A stretch of DNA of 64,000 nt, from the NCBI GenBank assembly GCA_011009095.1, contig VTPC01090589.1, positions 560,269 through 624,268 on the forward strand. The letters are read 5' to 3'. Source of the DNA: Ignelater luminosus (Eukaryota > Arthropoda > Insecta > Coleoptera > Elateridae). The position numbers and the translations under genes were made by a program. Numbering within the stretch: position 1 is the first letter of the stretch; every line of letters starts with the position of its first letter. A model generated the notes under the pieces. That model saw only the letters and a program-made list of their open reading frames with translations. It was not told where the DNA came from and did not search any database. This document shows, piece after piece, positions 41,201 through 54,600 of this stretch.

Positions 41201-43409
41201 CATAAACACATGTTTATTGTATGTGATTTTATTAATCTGTAAGAATAGTTCAATGTCAAAGAAATCCTTAAAACTGTTTATTTATACTAATTGTAATGTA
41301 AATGAATGTTTTCTACTCCAGAAAAAGCATATCAAAATCAATTGATTTACGATTCAGTGAAGATCAAGCGTGCCAAAGCACTCTGCAGACCAAAGATGTA
41401 TTTTTCACCGACTTCTTTTTCTAAGATGCTAATGTACATTTGTGTATTTGCTGCCTAAAATCAGATAATCAGCATTTTGGCATGCTTGATCTAGACATAT
41501 TTATAAGCTGAGGTTCCACATAAATTATTAACTATATTAAATTGCGTTTACCAAATCTAAAGACATTTGAATTTATAGAATATGTTAGGTTTGCATTTAC
41601 AACTGAAATGTTATAAGTCACAAGCTCTTATGAACCAAATAACTTGTCTTGATCACGTAAGTTCTGGGTTCAATCCCCTAACCATGACTTATAGTGAATA
41701 GAATGTGAAAATGCGACTTTAACCTTAAAAAAATGTTAATTCTTATCTTTATGTCAAGATTTAACATTAAGTGTTAAAACATATTGAAGTAATGTATTCT
41801 TTGGTAATTAATTATTATTACAAAACTATTACACAAATAATTGAAAAACATCTCAACAGATTGGCTTGTTATTTGGTAGGAAAACATTCATCTTGTGCTT
41901 TGTAGTAGGATATTTGGTAATATATTCAAATCTATGTTTTGCTTTTGTTAACTGAGGATTAACGGAAAAAATTATAATATCATGTTTAATCACATATTAT
42001 CAAAATTACTTTAGTGTTTTCTGGTTTTTTGGCTTGCCTTTATGTTTTTCAGTTACTCCTCGGTTTAAACTTTGTGATACTTTTAGTTTGTATAGTTTTC
42101 TAACTGTATTTCCTTCAGACTGAAATTACTGTCCTTTTTCTGTTAGAATTTGTAAAGATCTGCTGTGTATTTCTGTGTAAAGACAGCTTGCATCAGAATA
42201 TTTATTCCATATTTATTTCTAGCTCTGTAAATAATAGTATACTGTTAAAGCTAGGTCAACGCATACATTTTCAACATTGAGTTGGCACAAATATGGTAGA
42301 ATTCAGAAGAATACTGTGGGACATTTAAACTATTCTTATGTCAGTAATAACAAATAAATATTTGAATATTAAAAAACTAATTTTTTATATTTGTGGCACA
42401 TCAGCATTGTCAATCTAAATTAATAACAAGCAATTTGGAATAATTATTGAAAATAGGCTTGCAATTAAGGAACTCTAGTCGTCAGCACCAAAGTGGCTGC
42501 ATTTGCTATGACCTACCTTTCACATCATACTATATTTACAAACTGACTCATGTCAGTTGGAATTTACAATTAAAAAAAAATAATTACTCTTCCTGTAACT
42601 TGAATTTTAAAACAAAAATAAGGTGCCACCTACACAGCAGTGGCTTGTATTAACTGTATTTTTTTTTCTGAACCGAGCCAAACTAGATAGATATCAGCTC
42701 ATTTGAATTCTGTAGTGTTCTTTCAAAAAAAGTAATTGAACTCTGTAATCTTATTTCTTGAGATGAATAAAATCAGTTAACATAACCTTAAATCTTGTTT
42801 ATGAAGAAAATAATTAATGAGGATGCAGCGTTCTTTTGCTACACTAACTGAATTCTATTCAATTTCATTTTCTCAATGTCAGTATATTTCGAGTGAAAGA
42901 ATACATTAGCATTAACTAGTTACAGAGTTTTGCGAATTCATAACCAAGCTTCAAACCCATAAATGAGGAACACTACAAATAATAACAATAAGAATCATGG
43001 CATTTATATTTTGAAAACTGGGGGGGTTCCTATAACTCCTACCATGTCAGATGGTTATGTTAATTGATGGCATTTATTAGTAAGTTGCCATAGAATAATC
43101 ATAAAATTATAATTACACACTTGAAATGGTTCTAAGGGTGCTCTTATCAATTAAGTGCCAAAAACAATATTGCTCAAATAATAGACTGTATTTGATATTT
43201 TAAAATTTTCGAATATAATGTGATAATCTTTGTAAGGTCTACAATTAATAAATAAAACAAGTTAAAATCGAAACAGTCTTTAATTATACGTTTTACTGTA
43301 AAAAAATTTGGATATACAAAAACAAAGTTGGAAAAATCACAAGTTTACAAATATAGACATAGAAAACTGTTAATACAAACATAATTCCTAGAAACTAAAT
43401 TAGTCTGTT
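38292..43409. other. Long AT-rich intergenic region
   Basis: About 5.1 kb between the microprotein (+) and the disulfide isomerase (-). It begins with the microprotein 3'UTR. Two curiosities are described in the findings: a locally GC-richer stretch at 39345-39510, and a hairpin at 41362-41491. A T homopolymer sits near 40955. No exon chain could be assembled. Confidence 0.45.
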
Positions 43410-45130
43410 TCAAAGTTCATCTTTTTCATCTAAATCTATATCTGAAAGGTCGATGTCCTCTTCAATAGGTAATTCACCATCTTTTCCATCCCACGGGTCC
43501 GTTTTCACTATCTTTGGAAGTTCAGCACCTTTTACAGGGGCGGTATTGCCTCGTCCATACGAGAGATCCCTATAATTTATAATTATATAAAAGTTTTTCT
43601 TATTTATTTTACTCTTTATATACTACCTAAGGAATTCGTTGATACCATCTTTGGAAAATGCTCCTCTTAACAAGGAATATTTCATTTTTTTTGCATTAAT
43701 AACTGCCATCGCTGGATATCCAAATCCACCAATATCTAATGCATTTTCTAAAACAGACTGAGCTCCAGCTTCACTCCATGTCCATCTAGAAATAATTTTT
43801 TTTATAAAAACAAGTTAATAACGAATTCTAGTTAATAAATAATAATTAAAAGTTACTTCTTACCCCCACATTTTCTTTTTGTATTTTTCTCCCATATCCT
43901 TGAGAATATTTAAGTATGTATTACGACAATCTGCTTGGCAATCCAAAATATGTGGAAGGACTGATATGACACATAATGATTTCTGTTCACAATTCTCTTT
44001 GAATGATGCATCATCCAAAATCTATAAAAATAAAAAAAAAACTGATTACTGCTAAAATTTAGTTTAATCTTATTGTAGCAATTACCTGTGTGATTTCTGG
44101 GGTGGGAATATTTTCTGCTAATTTTTCTATAGCCCAGTTAACTATATCACCAGAAGTACGGCCTCCATCATAGTCAACAACAGAATCTGAGTCTTTTTTA
44201 CCAGCTGGGAAATATTTAATAGTAGGATATCCTTGAATACCATATTTGGAAGCCTTCAGTGTATGAACAGTAGCATCTAATGCTCCTAATTTAACTTTTC
44301 CTTTAAGTTCTGTAGCAGCTTGTGCCCAATGTGGAGCTAAATTTTTACAGTGTCCACACCATGGAGCAAAGAATTCTACTAACCACATATCTTCTGATTG
44401 TAAAACTAATTTTTCGAAATTATCGTCAGTTAATTCAATTACATCTTTAGTGTCGGAACTCTGGAAAATTAATTATGTTTGTAATAAGTGGGTAACTCAA
44501 ATAAATACTTACCTTGGAACCTGATCCTCCAGTCTTACCCCCAAGATTAGAATTGACTTTATTACGTACTGCTGACATTGCAGCATCAACCAAACCTTGT
44601 GCGGTTCGTTGACCATTATAATCATCAGGCTTATTCTTATTTGTACCAAATATTTTTATAGTAGGAAACCCACGAACACCATAACGCCCACCCAAGGCGT
44701 TGTGTTCATCGGCATTTACAGCCCCAACTTTTACAACACCCTGTTAAACGTAAGAAGAATTAATGAAATCACTCCTAGATTCATATTGTAGTATTTTACC
44801 TTTAAAGCATTTGCTGTTTTTTGGTATTCAGGAACTAGTTGTTGACAATGACCACACCAAGGTGCAAAAAATTCAACTATCCAAACTTCATCGCTATTAA
44901 TGACTAATTTATCAAAATTTGTTGGAGTAAGTTCAATTACATTTGAATTCGCAGGGTATAAAGCCCAACAGTTTGAGATCAAAAATACTATTCCTAAAAA
45001 CAATGAAAAACAAAAGAAATTTCAAATCCCAGTTCAGCTATAAACAATGTTTTTGAAGCAAAATGAAAAAGAACTGTAATGTAAATTAATGTAAAATCTT
45101 ACCAATTATTCTCAACATATTTGTACTCAT
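43410..45130 (-). CDS. PDIA6: Protein disulfide isomerase A6 / P5 (CaBP1), 7 coding exons, 433 aa
   Basis: ER-lumen thiol-disulfide oxidoreductase and chaperone. Exons on the minus strand: 45130-45103, 44993-44800, 44740-44513, 44460-44086, 44021-43864, 43785-43627, 43569-43410, summing to 1302 bases in frame. The N-terminal signal peptide ends near the CWA at residues 18-20. Two active thioredoxin domains follow, with catalytic APWCGHC at Cys56/Cys59 and Cys185/Cys188, and the cis-proline loops GFPTIKIF and [10 protein letters not shown] third, inactive domain has [16 protein letters not shown] and [14 protein letters not shown], then an acidic tail ([10 protein letters not shown]) and the retention signal KDEL at the very end. 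Architecture (a-a'-b) and length match PDIA6 rather than PDIA1/3/4. A perfect ER-stress element lies about 85-100 bases upstream of the start codon. Confidence 0.96.
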
Positions 45131-45214
45131 CCTTACAAATCTAAACTAAAATACTACACTCAAACGAAAAACACCATAAACCGGCCTCATAGAAAATCCG
45201 CCAACATCAGAAAT

Positions 45215-45233
45215 CGTGGTAAAATCTCATTGG
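45215..45233 (-). promoter_or_regulatory. ER-stress response element (ERSE) of the PDIA6 gene
   Basis: The minus strand reads CCAAT, nine bases (GAGATTTTA), CCACG: an exact match to the ERSE consensus CCAAT-N9-CCACG. In mammals this is bound by NF-Y (CCAAT) together with ATF6 or XBP1 (CCACG) to induce ER chaperone genes during the unfolded protein response. It lies 85-103 bases upstream of the PDIA6 start codon, in the proper place for a proximal promoter. Confidence 0.8.
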
Positions 45234-48200
45234 AGAAAAACACATGCCATCATAGATAATACAGTGACAACCGACTGTTTGATTGAAGGTAAATGCTGCC
45301 ATCTATCAGTGAAAGTTAGAAATCTGAAGTGCAGGTAACTTCATGAAAAATAAACTTTGTTAAAATAAATTTTTCATTTTTGTGAAACTAAAAGAACGTA
45401 CTATCGCATTAGAAGAGTAGATTAAATTTAGTTATTTTATGCAAAATATGATATCCACTACTGAAACTGCAAATACGGTAAACAAATTTTTTAAAATAAT
45501 TTCTTTGCAAATTGTAATTGTTTTAGAAGGTACAAGTAGATAATTATTAATTGTAATTATTATCTACGTAATTTTGTATTTGTTTTGTTTATTAAGTATA
45601 TCAATATAAATTTATCCTTCAATTAACTTTTTTTCTTGTGTATGATGGGTTGCATATACAACACACACATACTATATAATTTTAACCAGTGACGAAGTAT
45701 ATAAATATTTGAAATGGCAATGACATCATAGGATTCCGTCTTTGTTAAGGCTGGGGGATATGACCATTAAATACAATACGAAGAATAGTCGCATTATTTA
45801 ATCTTTTGAAAGAAATATTTAAATAAAAATCCGAGATTTCTTTGATACAGCTTTTTAAATTAAATAGGCTTGTTTTAAAACAATCTCAACATTTATAAAA
45901 TAAAATAAAAAAATAAACCCATTTTAATTATTTTTATAACAAAATTAAATTATAAAGTAACCTACCAGATTCTTGTTTGTTATTAAGATTTGTAATAACT
46001 CTAAATGTCGATAGAGGGCGATATAAATCTTTGTTGCATGAAATAGTTGCTATGAAAGACTATAATAGGAACTAGACTAGAGATCACTTCACGCACACAC
46101 ACACACACTTCTCATTAGTGTGGGAATACAATTTTTTAAAGCTCAGTGAAGTCAACGCACTTCAATAAGACTGGGCTGATAATTAATTTTAAAAATAAAT
46201 CTTATAGAAAAATATAGCGAACCTGTGCTGGTTGTTTGTTTAACAATTCTTTGTTAGCATGTTTTATACTAACAAATATTTATTGAAATGATTAATCGGT
46301 GACAACCATTTAACGAGCCTTGTTTTTCATTTTTTACCGATACGTTTTATTTTACATATTTTTTTGTTAAAAACTTTTTAAACTGTATGCTGTTCATCAA
46401 CTCACCAGAAAATTCTCCGGGGTAACTTCGGTTACAAGTTCGAGTAATCTTTTCGGGGTGAACTTCCAAAGAACGGAAAACCTCAAAAAGAGGTCGTTAG
46501 AAAATTACCAAAGACTAGAAAACAAGTTTACGGTCATGTATTGTCACTAAATACAGATGTCCGGTCAGCATTGATTCTATTTTTTAAAACCTGCTACTTA
46601 CTTGTGATTCTTAGAAACTGGCGTTAACGGTATTGGTTTACCATTTACATCCATCTACGTCTCAGTTCTCATAGCTGAACATGACTTTTCTGTATTTTTG
46701 AGATGGTTATATTATGTATTGCGGTCCTCACACAAGTGAACAATAAACTATGGTTTTTATAATGGTGCTTAAACATTAGAATTTCAATTCAATGGACCCT
46801 GATGAAAACCCACCTTTGCCCATCACAGTATGGAAAGTTATCCCATAACCACAAGCAGGCTCATCATAACATATCACAGTATGTAGACGAATTGTCAGCA
46901 ACATTAAAGTATAGCTTGTTACGATGATGATAACTAATTGTCTAATTTAGTAAAGTTGATCTTCATGGTGAAAAGGAATTTTATTTTATTTATTTATTAT
47001 CACTAGCTAAGTAATAAAGTGTCTTGTTCGTGGATAACTGCTAAATACTTATCCTCAGAGTAATCCCAAAAACGATGCAAAGAATCGAGTGATCGTTTAG
47101 GTCAGTCCAAACCAGACCATTGTTTAAAACTGACTTATCCGGAAACCTTCTTCAAAGCTAGTTCATTGAAATTTGGAGAAAGTTTGCAACGTATGAAGAT
47201 GAATACGTTAATTGTGAACTAAAGTAAATTTGTAATATTCGAGTTAACTTTCTTCTAATGGTATGCTGTTAGTTGATTTTGATACCATTGGATGCTTTTC
47301 AAAGATAGCTATAGGGTTGTAAATTGTTATTCTGTGTTTTTTGAAGTTATTAAACAAATAGTGTGTCAAGATTTATCACGCTCTAAGCTGTAAACTTTGG
47401 ATTGTTTGTAACAAGTTTCTCGAATCTGATTATATAACCAGTCTGCCCTACACGAAGCTGAGCCACTTATGATTTTATTCAGCTCCAATGTAGTACTAAT
47501 GTTTATAGCTACTCTCAATGAACTGTTTTACCTGTCTGGATTGATGTTTTTTCTATCAGTAGATATACTCCTTAATGAACTCTATGGTGTGTTTGAAGTG
47601 GGGAAAGAAGTGGACAAAGGTTTAAAAAAAATTGAACTTTTCTAACTACTTAAAGTTTATTGCAATTGTAACACAGATGAGTAAATTCTTATCTGTCTTT
47701 CAATACAGGCTAAACCGGCTAAAAAATTTTTCTTGAACCTGTGTCTTGGTTGAAAGGGTACAAACTGAACTACGAACCAAATTGTGATAAGTACTGTGGT
47801 TTCGTATTTCCAGAAGATACGTTACTAAAGAAAATCTTTTTTGGTTTTTCCCAAAGTATCTTCATTCAATTTTCCTTTATTTCTTGGCATTTTTCTTCTT
47901 GTTCTTTGTTTTATAAGTGAAGTGTGCTTGTCACTGGATAGTTCTATTGTCATCGTGCATACGCCAATAAGATATAGTCTTTCTGTGTTTTTTTTTTGTT
48001 TACATAGTACTTATTGGTAGCGTTATATCATTTATCTAAAAAGCCAGTGGCGGTTCGCGAAATTTCTTCTTGGTAGGGCTGCAACTAAAAGAGAAGGTCA
48101 CAAATATTTCAAGTTCCTATAAAACATACGGTTTTAGAGAATATACAGACAGATATTTTTTGATTGTGTGTCTGGAAGCCAATCCCCATAGAGCGAGTGA

Positions 48201-48636
48201 CCTTATGTGATATCCATGCTACAAATTCAAAGAAATGATTGGGATATACAACAAAATACAATCAACTTAATCGCACTTCCGTCACCATATATTGTTTATA
48301 TATAAATTACCAAAAATATAACTTCATATACAAATCAGTAATAATTATTTTTACAAATATTTCTTCTACTTAAATGAAAAAGTACTATAATATAAAAGCA
48401 AGTTACAATCAATACAAAATTTTACAAGTCTCTTCGCACACAACATATGTAAGTACGTAAATTCAAATAAAATCAATATTATTCTCTTAATTCTATGTAC
48501 ACGATATCAATAAAGAATTAAAAGTGATACACTTTACACACACGTACAAATGTAGTATTAATTACTATTGATAGGCAGTACCGTAGAGCTGGCTATATGT
48601 TACATATATCAATGGCGTCAAATTGAATAGTCTCTC
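45234..48636. other. Intergenic region between PDIA6 and the expansion-like gene
   Basis: About 3.4 kb, AT-rich. It contains a short CA microsatellite near 46094-46107, and the 3'UTR of the expansion-like gene at its right edge. No exon or RNA gene seen. Confidence 0.45.
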
Positions 48637-51600
48637 TCAATCCCATTCACCAATATACATAGTTCGGGGTTGACTAGGAATGTAGCCCCTGGTAGGGATA
48701 GGGAGGCGGCCATAAATTTGGTTGTATGGGGATTCTGATGCATCTCCATCTAAAATGAGGATCAAAAATTCCTTCATAAGCTATGTAGACTCGGATGTAC
48801 TTAAGTAATAAACGGTGATTCCCTAGTAATCACAAACCCACCTATTCCACTTTCAAAACTTCTGGTATGCCACATTGGTTGTTGATGTACGTGATGTGGG
48901 TGTATGTGGTGTTGGTGCATAAGAGGCAACGGCGGGGGAACCTGTTGTTGAGGTTGTTGCTGACTCACGGAGAACCTTTTTACAGGAACTGGTTCCTTTC
49001 CTTTTGATTTGGATACAAAGTTGGGGACGCGAGCGCGTAATCCACAATAGTATGGATCATCTGAGATAACGAACAAACAAACGTTTTTTAAAAACGATTT
49101 CTATTAAACCTAACAATGCTTACCATATTTTTTGTTATTTTTAGAAGATTTTTCTTTACCCCTAGAAGAAGCGAATGGTTTTAACCTACTGTCATCTTCA
49201 GCATCATCATAGTCTGGCTGCAATTGAAACAATGCAATGAGTATAAATTCGTTCGTTATCGTAAAGATTCACCTACCTTGGGAATATTATGAGGATAAAA
49301 GTTTTCCCGAGGAGGTAGTTTGGGAGGCTTTTCGCTACGCCTTTGTGCATGCTGTTGACTTTGCATAAGAAGCTGCTCTCGGGTTGCTGCTACGCTGATC
49401 GTTCCTGCAAAGCCGGAACTACCAGATGAACCACTTCCGTTTCCAGCTACACTATAAGGATCTTCGTCTGGGACGGGAATTCGTGGTCTATTCTTGATAT
49501 CAACTACTCTTTGAACTACAATTACAAAAAAGATCAAATCATCAATTTTGTTCAAAATTGACTAAGACATACCTGGAGGTAATTTTGATTTTAGCATATC
49601 CATGGCTACAACATTGATAATGAGAACCCAAATGGGACATTCTAAAAGCTCTGGTTCTGATTTTACAAACGCAATAGCGCTAAGGCATTGGCATTCCAGT
49701 CTTCTTCTATCTGGATAAGCTCGTCGTAATTCTCGATTTACATTGGACTGGAATTTTTTCATATCAAATAGCTAGAAATAAAACAAGTCAGTACTGTCTA
49801 ACAAATCCGAATTACTTGATATAATATACCTTGAAAGGTTTCTCAGGTTCTAACGCGCATCCTGGCAATTTTAAAACTTCACTTCCAATAGCGTTTTCAT
49901 CATCTTGACCTGTATTTTTTACATAAACGTTACATTTTGATAGTCTTTTGATTAGAATGTTCCCAGCATCGTCCATTTTTATTTTAACCCCCTATAACAG
50001 ATATTGATAAAAGGAGAATTCATGAAAACTATTTAGAAAAGAAGCTTACATGACCAATATGTCTTTTGAACTCTTCTGTTTTCTGATCTCTCATTGGGTT
50101 TTCAAACCCACACAAACCGATTCTGTAAGAAAAAACAAGCTCTTAAAGTACAATAAAAAAATCAAAATATAGTCTCTAATAAGCGGACATTGTTGGTTTC
50201 ACACACCATTTAGGATGTCTTGCTAATACTTTGGTTTTACAGATTCTATCCGCTTATAGGGAGTGCTCGTTATGGGAGGTTTTACTGTACTAAGAGTAGA
50301 ATATGTCAAACATTAAAACTAGTTGAAGTAGACTAGGTTATTAGATTTCTAGACTAGACTTTTTTAAGACCAACTGTGGCACATTTGAGTCGGTTCTAGA
50401 AGGTACAGGTAAGAATTGAAACTTTCAGACAATAAGGTAAAAAGTGAATTAGGATTAGTTAGGATGAAGATATAATTGAATCAGTCAGTGGAGGATAGAA
50501 AGAATACAACAAGAACTCGACATAAAATTTCATAAAACAGTTTCGGACTTTTATGTGGTACTGAAAAATAGAAAGCAAAAGACTCAAAATGTGTTTTCCC
50601 CGAGAGTGCTTTTCTGTGAGATGGGCAAAAAGAACTCGAAGTAGAGAAATGTTGTTATTTAACCAAAAGAGGTACAATCTTGAACACAATCTTGGAATGC
50701 GTGGTTGTAAAACGCAGAGAATTCGAACACACTTGGTCATCGCTAGTATTTTCGACAGTAGGCAGAATATGAAAACGTTCATGAAAACAGTTGCTGCTGC
50801 CATCAGAACGTCTCTATAGTATTGTTAAAATCAATTTGATTAGAAAAACACAGAATATCAATCAAAAATTTTGCGACGCTACAAGCAGATTGTTAAGATT
50901 CATTCAACAGTACCAAACTCCAGTCAAGGCTTTTACCAAGAAAATTTAGTACCAGTATTGGATTTTTTTGCAACAGAAACTTACAAAGATATTCATCTCG
51001 GGAATTTGGAAGAAAGAAAGCAAAGGAAATCTTCTAACTGAAGATTTTTAAAAGAAGCTTTCTGTGTGTATTCTCTTGAAAGGCAACTTTTCAGTTGTTC
51101 AGAGTTAAAAACTTCACGTCTCATCCCGAAAGCAAATTTCGAATACAAATCTTTCGTTATTAAAAATCTCATCGGGTGTATGTATCGTTAGATCAGAACC
51201 ATATGGTGCGAACCTAGGCAGTACTTCAATTCAATAACTATAACTTTTGGACATCGATTTTATCATTTTTATTAGAAGCTTTGTTTGGACTACCTAACAA
51301 AAAGGAAAATTCTGTCTGTCTGGAGAGATATTTTAGGTTTTGCGTGTTAAAATCTTATTGTCAACTTGCATGTATTGAAAAAATATCATATCGGCAAAGA
51401 TTTTTATTGGACCTAAAGTTTTTCTTGATTGAAATCTATTTTCAAGGTATAGGTGCCGAATGAAGTCGAAATAACAAATACATATATGGTGGTTTTACTA
51501 TCCTTTATGATTATCTTTTGTTTAACTGTTAAATAAAATTGAAACTAAAATGTTAAGTTTTAAAAGCAAGAATTCCTTTCATTATTATTAGTAGATGGAG

Positions 51601-54600
51601 TTAAAAAAAATACAAAATACTTTTTACTTCAATGATTATTGGTATTTACTTTAAAGGGCAAGGTTATAATAATTTGGTGGTAGGCATAAAATTAAAAATT
51701 TGTTGTTATCCCTGAATATATGTCACATATACTGAAAAAATACGTATAGCAATAACAAATGAAACTTTGTATTAATTTCTTTTTTGTTTTACAATACAAT
51801 TTAACCTCACTTCTTGATCTTAAGACTGTAACGATATAAAAAATACTTGAATTATTTTTGTTCTCAATAAAAGAAAAAAGTATGCAGGTGTTTTAGTAAA
51901 TTGGCAAATCAAGTAAACTCATGGACCATGCAATAAAAATGCCAAAGAACACATAGGAATCAAGTAAGCATGACACAATGTCGCATGGGTATTAAAAAGG
52001 CTTTGTTCTAAAACCATCCGTTTTTATTCATTAATCAAAATCTATTTATAAACATCATGGATGCTTATAAAAACCGTTGTTGTATTATTGTTATTATCGC
52101 AGTTTTTACGTATAAGTTATTAACTTTTTAATATCTTCTGGTAAAATAAACAATTCCTCAGAAAAATGGTTTCTATTAATATTGTACTTAAAATCGATAG
52201 GTGTAGTAGCAGGAATTGTAAGAGGAGTGGGCGTCAAGAGACAACCTTGGATTTGTTCAGGTTAACAACGATTTGTTGGCGAATGGCAACAAATCTGGAG
52301 ATACGTGCCCCTTAAATAAATTCTTTTTGTACACCAATAATGTCCCGGTATGAAATCAAGAAATCAAATAACATCTTTTAAAGCACGCACAAATTCGTGT
52401 TAAAATGCACACAAGGAATGTAAAAGGGTGTGTGTATTTTCGCAAAAAAATATTTTCGGAATGCGTGAATGTATTGAAAGAAAACTTTAAATAATTCAAG
52501 TTCACTGTCTGACAACGATAAAAGCATACATAAATATAAATATTGGATAGTTGAAGTACAGTTTATTGCCACAACTTTTTACCTTTTCAGTTCAGTCAAC
52601 TAAAATCAAGTTTATGTCATAGGAGTTTTTCGATACCCACACAACCCCACATAAGCCCATTTCGGTAGTGACAGGCGATAAATATTAACTGGACATCATT
52701 CGTTAAATTGCAAATTGAAGAATATAAAGTAGTAAAAGCCTGTTTAGAAAATGAGATTGAAAAATATCGAAAAAGTTAAGAGAGTTAATTTCACAACATT
52801 CTAAATAAATGTGAATTCAAGAATGTATTGCTTAATAAAAAGAATATTAAAATTTAAAAAATTCCCATAAAAATCAGTGAAAACTTTCACTTTAGAATAT
52901 TTTAGTATCTTCTGTTTGTTTACGCGTTTCTCTAATGGAAGAATACATTATCATTTTAAATATCGATACAATTAAGGTAGTTTTGTTTTTCAAGTTATTA
53001 AACGCAAGGCTTTCGAACAAAACTACAATTAATTCAAGGAGTATTCATTTTTTTTTCTTTTTTTCTGTTCTTGAAACAAAGAAAAAATTGTTTTTATTCT
53101 ACCTACGTTTAAATTCTTTGGTTATTTACAATTAAAATCTTATCTATTGAAATTACTCCTTTTTGGATTTCTTCAAGGTGTATTTGGTGTGACGTCATAC
53201 TATAAGGAAATATCGATAGTCTGTGGAAAAAACTTGATGAAAATGTGACTTTACTATATCCATGTATTTGCTTGTTAGCCATTTTCAAATAAAGAAACAT
53301 AACCATATTTTTAATTCAAAACCTACTAAAATAGATCAAGAAATTGGTTTTGAGGTAGAAAACGATTTTCTGAATGAAATCATTTATGTCGAACTTCTAT
53401 ACTTGTTGAAAATTAATGTTGTGCAGGAAAACTAAATGAAACCAATTTCTATTCAGGAACCTTAAATTTCTGGTTGTCAATCACACAGAGATATTTTGGA
53501 TGATTCATTCTAAATAGCTATAGCCTGTAGATTATGAAAAATACTTTATAATCATTAGTAGACTAATTAACATCGTTAACAATTCCTGGGCATAATCACC
53601 AGTAAGTATAAACAGAATTTATTTAAATATCTTCAATCGAGAAATTGTAGTAACAAGTGTTTATGCAACTTTTGGCCTTTTGGCATACGATTAATGGGAT
53701 AGAATCCCCACCAAGTGGTTTTTCTTTATAGTTATAGATTTGTCACAAAGATTCCAGGGGAAGAAAGAATTCTGTATTATGCTACTAGATGCACCTGCAG
53801 ATATCTTGTTGAAATTCAAGGTTGGATACATTGGACACATCAACTTTCTTCAAAAGGATAAAATATAATCGTCAAGATAGGCTTTAGAAATACGAAATTT
53901 CATTGTCAAGATCATTTTGGCTGTCCCAGGTTTTGTTTCAACCTCCATTCCAGGCCGTTTAACTGACAATGTATTGTGTTTGTGTAGAACCAAAAGATCT
54001 GTGTCTGACCGTTTCATTTGGAAAAAATATTTCTGTGAAACTAAAATTCATTTGTCTTTCTTTCCTACTCATGATCTCCAACATCTAATCCTAAAAGTCA
54101 CCTTCTTATTCCCCATTGTACGTCAAATTTCTAACGGTACCAAAAGCTCTCAGATAAGTATAACTCAGAAATTGAATAATCTTCTTCCTTGCCCTTTTCT
54201 GTTTGATTTACTTATTTTTCTATAGCTTTCTTTGTTCTTTGTCAGACTCTTCAGTTGCCTTGTCGCTATGTATCGTGTTCTAGTACACTTTCATATAACC
54301 GCTCTGTAAAGAAAGTATTAATGCGACAATAGTAGGCTTGGTTTTCATTTCAAGTTGTAAGTCTCATGATTTCAAAGAATTTATGTTTTTGTATTGATTA
54401 ACAGAATCTTAACCACCCTGTATGTTGCATATGTAAAACGAATTTTAACAGTCTATGTGAAAATTGTTCTGTTAAATTTATATACAATTTAAGATTTCTT
54501 TATTTTGGAACTTTTTGATGAGTTCTAGAAACGAGTATTCAAAGTTTCTTGAGCGAGTCAACATCTTTTTCTTAACTAAAGCCATTCTTTAATTATGAAT

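Noticed and set aside
46094-46107. CA repeat as a regulatory element
   Set aside because: It is a short simple microsatellite with no other supporting context.
53917-54225. 102-codon plus-strand frame in the large expansion-like intron
   Set aside because: No family motif, no splice context and compositional bias of pyrimidine-rich intron sequence.
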